In this document: piece after piece, positions 16,544-21,223 of the stretch
Position numbering within the stretch: the first letter of the stretch is position 1
Layout: each line of letters opens with the position of its first letter
Assembly (NCBI GenBank): GCA_903772945.1
Contig: CAICTM010001876.1
Span: forward strand, 1 to 21,223
Reading direction: 5' to 3'
Length of the DNA stretch: 21,223 nt
From: Seminavis robusta
Lineage: Eukaryota > Bacillariophyta > Bacillariophyceae > Naviculales > Naviculaceae
Notes under the pieces: generated by a model
The model's database searches: none
Told to the model about the DNA's origin: nothing
The model's input: only the letters and a program-made list of their open reading frames with translations
Program-made: the position numbers and the translations under genes

Positions 16544-16789
16544 TGTTGGAGGAAACATACCTGACACCTCTTTACTATTGACTCGTGTATTAATCATCTA
16601 GTCCGGTTCGCATGTAAATTCATCATGCAAGGAACCAAGGGAGTTTTAGGTCTAAAGTGCTACGGGGGTCCTTATATCCAATTCAATCACAAGAATTGCT
16701 ATGCACCACCAGAAAATCCTCACTTTTGCTTTTCAGCTTAATCCAAAACCAAATTACTCCCCAATAAGCTGCAGTATTACTAGCTAACA
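16544..16789 (+). repeat. Probable 3' LTR of the Ty1/copia element (246 bp)
   Basis: It starts TGTTGGAGG shortly after a purine-rich AGGAGTG, about 60 bp past the RNase H stop, and ends CTAACA at 16784-16789. TGTT...AACA are the usual inverted copia ends. The right end is inferred from this motif and from LINE coding similarity beginning immediately after it. No second copy is in the window to confirm it. Confidence 0.6.
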
Positions 16790-17306
16790 GACGGCCTCCA
16801 GTACCACTTTGAGCAACGATTCCTGAACCCATGGCACTACCCTGATCGGTACCGGGATCTCGTCAATGCACAAAATCTCATCGGCTGGGACAATCTCATG
16901 AGGGGGCGTTTGTCACTTCAGTGGGCCAACTTCAAGATGCCTATCTGAAGCGAGTGTCTCCACAGGAAACGACGCTGGGCAACTCTGGGTCACCAATCTT
17001 GCGTTGCTCCTGATCCAACAATGGTGGAACCTTTGGGAGGACCGCAATGCCGCTAGACATGGCAGGGACAAGGAGCAACAATGGGCAAAGAAACAAGAAC
17101 AGCTCCAACGGGAGGTGGAACTACTGTATGAAAAAGCAAATCTGCTACCAGAACATCTGCTAGACATTATCTTCAAGAGACCATTGGAGGAACAAATGGC
17201 CAAATGGCCCCGCAATATCAAGGCATGGCTAGCCAATTGGCTACCAGTCGTCCACAAAGCACTACACGAGGAGCACGCACGTGAGAAGCAAACACAAATA
17301 CGGTAA
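16790..17306 (+). pseudogene. LINE-type (non-LTR) retrotransposon ORF, 3' end
   Basis: Coding-like sequence starts at the copia LTR edge (YHFEQRFLNPWHYPDRYRDL, then IGWDNLMRGRLSLQWANFQ). After one or two frameshifts it continues as LWVTNLALLLIQQWWNLWED, RNAARHGRD and a helical EQLQREVELLYEKANLLPEH segment, ending TAA at 17304-17306. The W-x-LW-x-x-RN-x-x-HG pattern followed by a Gln/Glu-rich helix is familiar from the C-terminus of LINE-like reverse transcriptase ORFs. The RT domain itself is absent. Identification is from memory of such C-termini, not from a catalytic motif. Confidence 0.6.
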
Positions 17307-18116
17307 CTATGCACTGCTGAGGGATTACCGTGGAAATAGAGGGCGATTCAGCCAGAGGGCAGATAGTTAGTCGTACAGCACCTGCCGGAGTTTTGACAAT
17401 TTCTCCGGTAGGGGGCTTATACTAGGCCAGTTCCTAAGTAAGCGCCTTTGTGCGCCTGAGGTATGCTGGTTCTCCATGGCACCATTAAGCAGGATTGTCT
17501 CGGGAGGTGTAGCCTTAATAATAAAACTTCATTATTGCCAAATGTGGTATTGGACAGGTGTCGTTGCCTTAAGGGTGATCTTGTTCGAAAGGCATTGCGA
17601 AGCAGATACAGTGCATCATCATGTGGGGTATCCAGTTGTGAGGCGCAGTTGATAACCTGCGAAGTGTAGAAATGTACTTGAGGTGTAGGTGAGGAGCGCG
17701 GGATTTAGTTTTGCAAATTGTGAGAAGGCTTTGCAATTTATGAGATGGTTTGTCTCGGTAACCATGATTAGGGTCATAGTTGCGAGAACCCATGAGGGTT
17801 AGAGTTTCCACGCCGCGGAGCGTGGAAACTCGGACGGGGGGTTCCCCAGGCGTGCTGCTGCTCGACACGGATACTTGGTTAAAGATAGCCCGCTTCTAGC
17901 TAGTATATATTGTTAAACCTTTGGTCACTTTGTTAAATCCTTAAAGAATCTTGAAAGAGAGGCGTGGGAGCTCGGCTGGATCTTTGGAGCTCTTGGATCG
18001 CCCAAGATCAAGTCAAGGATCCCCCGAGATGCATTACAAAATGGAGCCTACCTGGTACCGGACTGAACTGATCATCCCCCCAAAACTGTTTCCTGATCAT
18101 GAGTCGTACCACAATC
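17307..18116. other. Non-coding region with hairpin, possible LINE 3' UTR
   Basis: No gene is supported. The first ~250 bp may be LINE 3' UTR, ending near AATAATAAAACTTCATTATT (17517-17536). The remainder up to the Ty3/gypsy copy 3 boundary shows no ORF with recognisable features. Confidence 0.4.
17802..17831. repeat. Perfect 12-bp hairpin
   Basis: GAGTTTCCACGC, loop CGCGGA, GCGTGGAAACTC. It is strong and GC-rich at the loop side. It could be a transposon terminal hairpin or a transcript structure; nothing nearby decides this. Confidence 0.6.
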
Positions 18117-19095
18117 TATTCACCTTCTTGAGTACTCCTGCTTCGCAGAGACGTTCAACCTCCATCTTAAGAGTGTTGGTATGGACACGTGGAATAGGAT
18201 AAGCCCTAGCGTGATAGGGTTTAGCGTCAGGGAGGAGTTCTACTTCGTAGTCGTCCATCTGCCACTTTCCTAGAGTGCCATCGAATAGGTCAGAGTACTT
18301 CGTTAATAAGGAATGAAGCTGTTCCTGCTCTTCCTTATTCAACTGATTTTGACTTTGGCAAACCTGCCTTAAGTCAGCTTGTTCGTATTTCGCATCAAGA
18401 ATCTTCTTGAGACGATCTGCACTGTCATCAACGGCAGTAGGATCAGGAATGAAGAAATTCTCTTCTTCATTGGTGTCGCTATCTTTCATAGGAATAGATA
18501 TGCCGTCCCACTCCACTGACATGGTAGTGAAATCGAACTTAAATCCTAAGTCAGAGAGAATGTCTCGACCTATGATCATGTCATACGCCCCCAAGCTCTT
18601 GGTGACGTGTAAATCCCATTCGATAATTCTATCATCGTGGAATTCAGGAATCATGAATGCACCTTTGCACTTCGTGCTGGTGTTTAATTCTCCTGCAGGG
18701 GTAGTCCACATGGTTTGGACGCCCCCAAGATCCTTCATGCGTAATTTCTTAGCATGAGTTTGAGCAATCAAAGTTCCGGATGCTCCTGTATCCAGTAAGC
18801 AACGGAGTGTAACGGGTTTTGGTTTCCCTTTTTCTCGCTTGTTAAATCTAACATAGACGATAGGTTTGAGGTCTCTTGTCTTGCGACGTTTACGAGGTGG
18901 TTGGCCACGGACAAGGTTAACGATGCTAAATAGATCATCAGAGTCTAGTTGAGCAGCTTCTAGGCAATCATCTAATTTGCCGTAGAGTTCATCGGTTGCA
19001 AACAATTCTTATTTACTAGTTAGTGAGATATCTTCATCACTTTGGTATGAGAAATCGGAACATGGTTCCGTTGAGTCATCATCCTGGCCTAATCC
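18117..19095 (-). pseudogene. Ty3/gypsy protease and RT N-terminus, truncated
   Basis: The same frame continues after the gag TGA. One TAA at 19009-19011 interrupts it where copy 2 has CAA. The rest is open to 18097. It contains CLLDTGASGTLI and IIGRDILSDL (protease) and, without the frameshift seen in copy 2, runs into the RT N-terminal region (DDYEVELLPDAKPYHARAYP, then RLCEAGVLKKVN). Similarity to copy 2 stops near 18117, just before the RT fingers motif. Confidence 0.85.
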
Positions 19096-19323
19096 TCAGA
19101 TAGAGATTTCTCCATCCAAGTGATTGAAATCGATAGAGGAGTTGTCCTCGTTATCAGAGTCTTCTGATTTGCGCTTCGCAACATGGTTGCGAAGTTTGCA
19201 GGTGGCTGCACGAGTATCGTCGATCTCGGTGTCTTCGTCATTGTCGACGAGAGGAAGAATGGGTTTGTCACGCAACTGTTTCTCGAAGTTGCTGAACGCA
19301 TGCTTTCCTTGAGCAATCTTCAT
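19096..19323 (-). pseudogene. gag: Ty3/gypsy gag with two in-frame internal deletions
   Basis: From ATG at 19323 it runs 75 codons to TGA at 19096-19098. The first ~50 residues match copy 2 gag (KIAQGKHAF, RDKPILPLVDNDED). CKLR then joins directly to NHVAKRKSE, removing about 1 kb including the capsid-like region and zinc knuckle, with GCA microhomology at the join. A second deletion removes about 20 codons before DFNHLDGEISI. Both keep the reading frame. It could not form a normal Gag; whether it makes a small protein is unknown. Confidence 0.8.
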
Positions 19324-19393
19324 GGTGAAGGAATAGGTTGAGGGTAGCTGAAAGCTATTGTGTTTGTTAACAAAATGCACTACGCTAAAAGCT

Positions 19394-21011
19394 TGAAAGC
19401 GCTACAGTTCCTCCCACGACTCAGAGTATCCGTGAGTAGATTGAGTCATGTTTTATGAGTCAACACGATGGAACAGAGAACGCTGGCAAGAACACGTTCT
19501 CAACGAAACAAAAGGGCACGGTAAATTGGAGTATTCGACAGGAGTAAAGCATCCTGCCAACGAACCATTTCCCGCAGATACCACGTTGACTTCCGTATCA
19601 ACTACCACGATGTATTGATCCAACACGCTACAAGGAAAAGAAGACAGGAGATCGTGGTGCTGCCCGTGTCGAGAGGTTCGCGGAGTTGACTGAGCGTGCA
19701 TGGGCGTGATTGCCCACGAGTTGTGGTGACTACGTCGAATAGCTAGGTCAGCCGTGTAGTCAAGAGTGCTCTTCTTCCCTGCTCTGAGATATTATCCCAT
19801 CCTCTTGATCCGACTTGGAACACCGCCATGTGGTTCTTCATCATGACCTTGCGTGGCCACGAGTGTCTGTCTGATGAGCTGCAATAGGACTTCCACCGGT
19901 GTTTCCATATCATGGACGAATCCTCATAGTTGTCGCCGCAGGTTTCCGCGTACCATCGTCGAAAGAATTTCGTGTTGTAGGTGCGACGACGGCGTTGCTT
20001 CGAGAGCGTGTGGACGTCGATGATTTGCATTGTCATGGAGTTGTGCTTGCTCGAGAAGGGCCGCTGGTATTGCTCGAGAGTATCTTGGAGGTGTCTGCCT
20101 GCAGCTTTTTGGTCTGCATTGCGAGACGTCGTACGGGAGCGGGATTTGGTCCTTGGGATTGAGCGTTCCAAGAAACGTGCCCCCTGTGTTCAGTGTATGG
20201 CTCGTCGCGTGATCTCATTGTACTGCCAGAAATGTTGAGGAAGTGAAGAAACCAGCTTAGATCCTCTCCATTGCCTTCTGCGATATCGGAGGTGAGATAA
20301 CACGAAATCTTATCCGAGCGCAGGGTTGCGACCTGGACTTGGAGTAATTTTGTCTTGCTTCAGATCGCCGAGTGTCTTTGTGTTTCGTTGGCAAGGACGA
20401 GTCTTGCCTGTGCTTCTTGGAAGATGTCTTCGAAGTCTTGTACATCCATTCTCGTTGTTTCTGTCTAGTTCGACGTTGGTGACCGTGAACAGAATCAATG
20501 AGGTGGAGAGACCTTGAGACTTGAGCGTGTTGAGGAATTCTTCCTCCATTTGATGAAGACTGATTCACGCGAACTCTCTGAACTCCGAGCGGACGGCTTA
20601 TTGTTCTTGTCCAAAGTGCGAGCACTTCCCCATCGGTCATCGTGGCATCGCTGCGTCTCATTTGTTGCCATGGGACGATTTCGCCGTGGGCTGGAGAGTC
20701 AACTCTGAAAGCTCGATTGCGTCGGCCGTCAGTTATAGACGCGGATGGGTGCCTTCCTCTGGACGACCAATGTGATAATCTGTATCGCCGCAGCAGTATT
20801 TCTTCTGGTGAGAGGCATGGTCTGCATTGCCGTTGGTGTCGTTGGAAGTTGGAGTTCCATAATTCATCTTTGTGAGAAGTAGGAGATCCACCATCCGTCG
20901 ATTCCTTGTCAGACAGTGCGATGCGCATGTGAGATGCATTGTACCCTGTGGTGGTAGCATCTTCGCCGATAGGGTGCATAGGACATCTTGAGTTGGCTGC
21001 TTCACGGCCAT
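19394..21011 (-). other. Unassigned region, possibly decayed retroelement coding DNA
   Basis: Minus-strand ORFs at 20257-20979, 19743-20171 and 20733-21011 (the last from ATG at 21011) overlap in different frames. None shows a recognised domain. They are rich in Arg, Ser, Gln and Thr with stops and frame changes, as in decayed coding DNA. The stretch runs in the same orientation as, and directly into, the 18-bp LTR remnant of Ty3/gypsy copy 3, which makes a non-autonomous or rearranged retroelement one possibility. An undescribed host gene cannot be excluded. Confidence 0.25.
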
Positions 21012-21223
21012 CTTGATGAAGGGTGGCAGTGCGTAACTGCGACTATTTAATCTGCTAACGTGGGGAATACTACTTGAATAGAGGATCTTGTAGAGGTAGC
21101 TACGCCCGACGAATCACTGCACTATTCAGACGAGTGCAAGGTAAATGCAAGTTCGCTTCTTAGTAATTCATAATCTGTGTTGTGAAGCTTTGGATGTGAA
21201 TGCCGAATCATCAATAAAGCTAA
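21012..21223. other. Right edge, no gene seen
   Basis: No ORF or RNA gene is supported. AATAAA at 21213-21218 near the edge could be a poly(A) signal, but nothing upstream on the plus strand supports a transcript. Confidence 0.35.

Larger units (their letters stand above)
18117..19393 (-). mobile_element. Ty3/gypsy retrotransposon, copy 3, internal fragment
   Basis: Minus-strand relative of 12793-15166. It starts with the last 18 bp of the LTR (19376-19393), then the palindromic leader, a deleted gag, protease, and the start of RT, and stops matching near 18117. No LTR body and no 3' half. Breakpoints at both ends show it is a rearranged fragment. Confidence 0.88.

Overview
This is a eukaryotic, transposon-dense window. 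It is most like a diatom or related stramenopile nuclear genome. The grounds are Ty3/gypsy and Ty1/copia elements of the kind common there, small intron-poor genes, and unusually frequent palindromes (TACCGGTA, TACATGTA, CTAGCTAG). The species assignment is inference only.

Layout. (1) 1-1984 is the 3' half of a Ty3/gypsy element: end of RNase H, integrase, polypurine tract and 3' LTR. It lies directly against (2) a Helitron Rep-like reading frame with an HUH-type motif, open from the LTR edge to 2854. (3) 2927-4077 holds three consecutive elements with terminal inverted repeats, each filled with its own degenerate minisatellite. (4) 4513-9085 is a host-gene island. It has three paralogous small coiled-coil genes on the minus strand (one a pseudogene with two in-frame stops), an acidic secreted protein with a likely GPI signal, and two diverged copies of an unrecognised gene. 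Flanking DNA is shared between parts of this island, which points to old segmental duplication. (5) 9500-12390 has no confident gene but many repeats: a foldback hairpin, a higher-order repeat made of 21-bp units that stays open in all six frames, a pair of ~120-bp direct repeats, and 24-bp and ~42-bp tandem arrays. (6) 12392-15922 is a second copy of the same Ty3/gypsy family (5' LTR, gag, protease, broken RT, integrase scrap). It is joined to (7) a Ty1/copia RNase H and 3' LTR, followed by (8) the 3' end of a LINE-type ORF. (9) 18117-19393 is a third Ty3/gypsy copy on the minus strand, truncated at both ends and with two in-frame gag deletions. (10) 19394-21223 is unassigned, possibly a decayed retroelement.

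The Ty3/gypsy family can be partly understood by comparing its copies. Gag and protease lie in one frame separated by a TGA present in both copies that retain the junction, which suggests stop-codon readthrough. The primer-binding region is an AT-rich palindrome, not a tRNA-type TGG start. No copy in the window is intact. The most novel-looking items are the inverted-repeat minisatellite elements, the conserved gag-pol TGA, and the three-member coiled-coil family.
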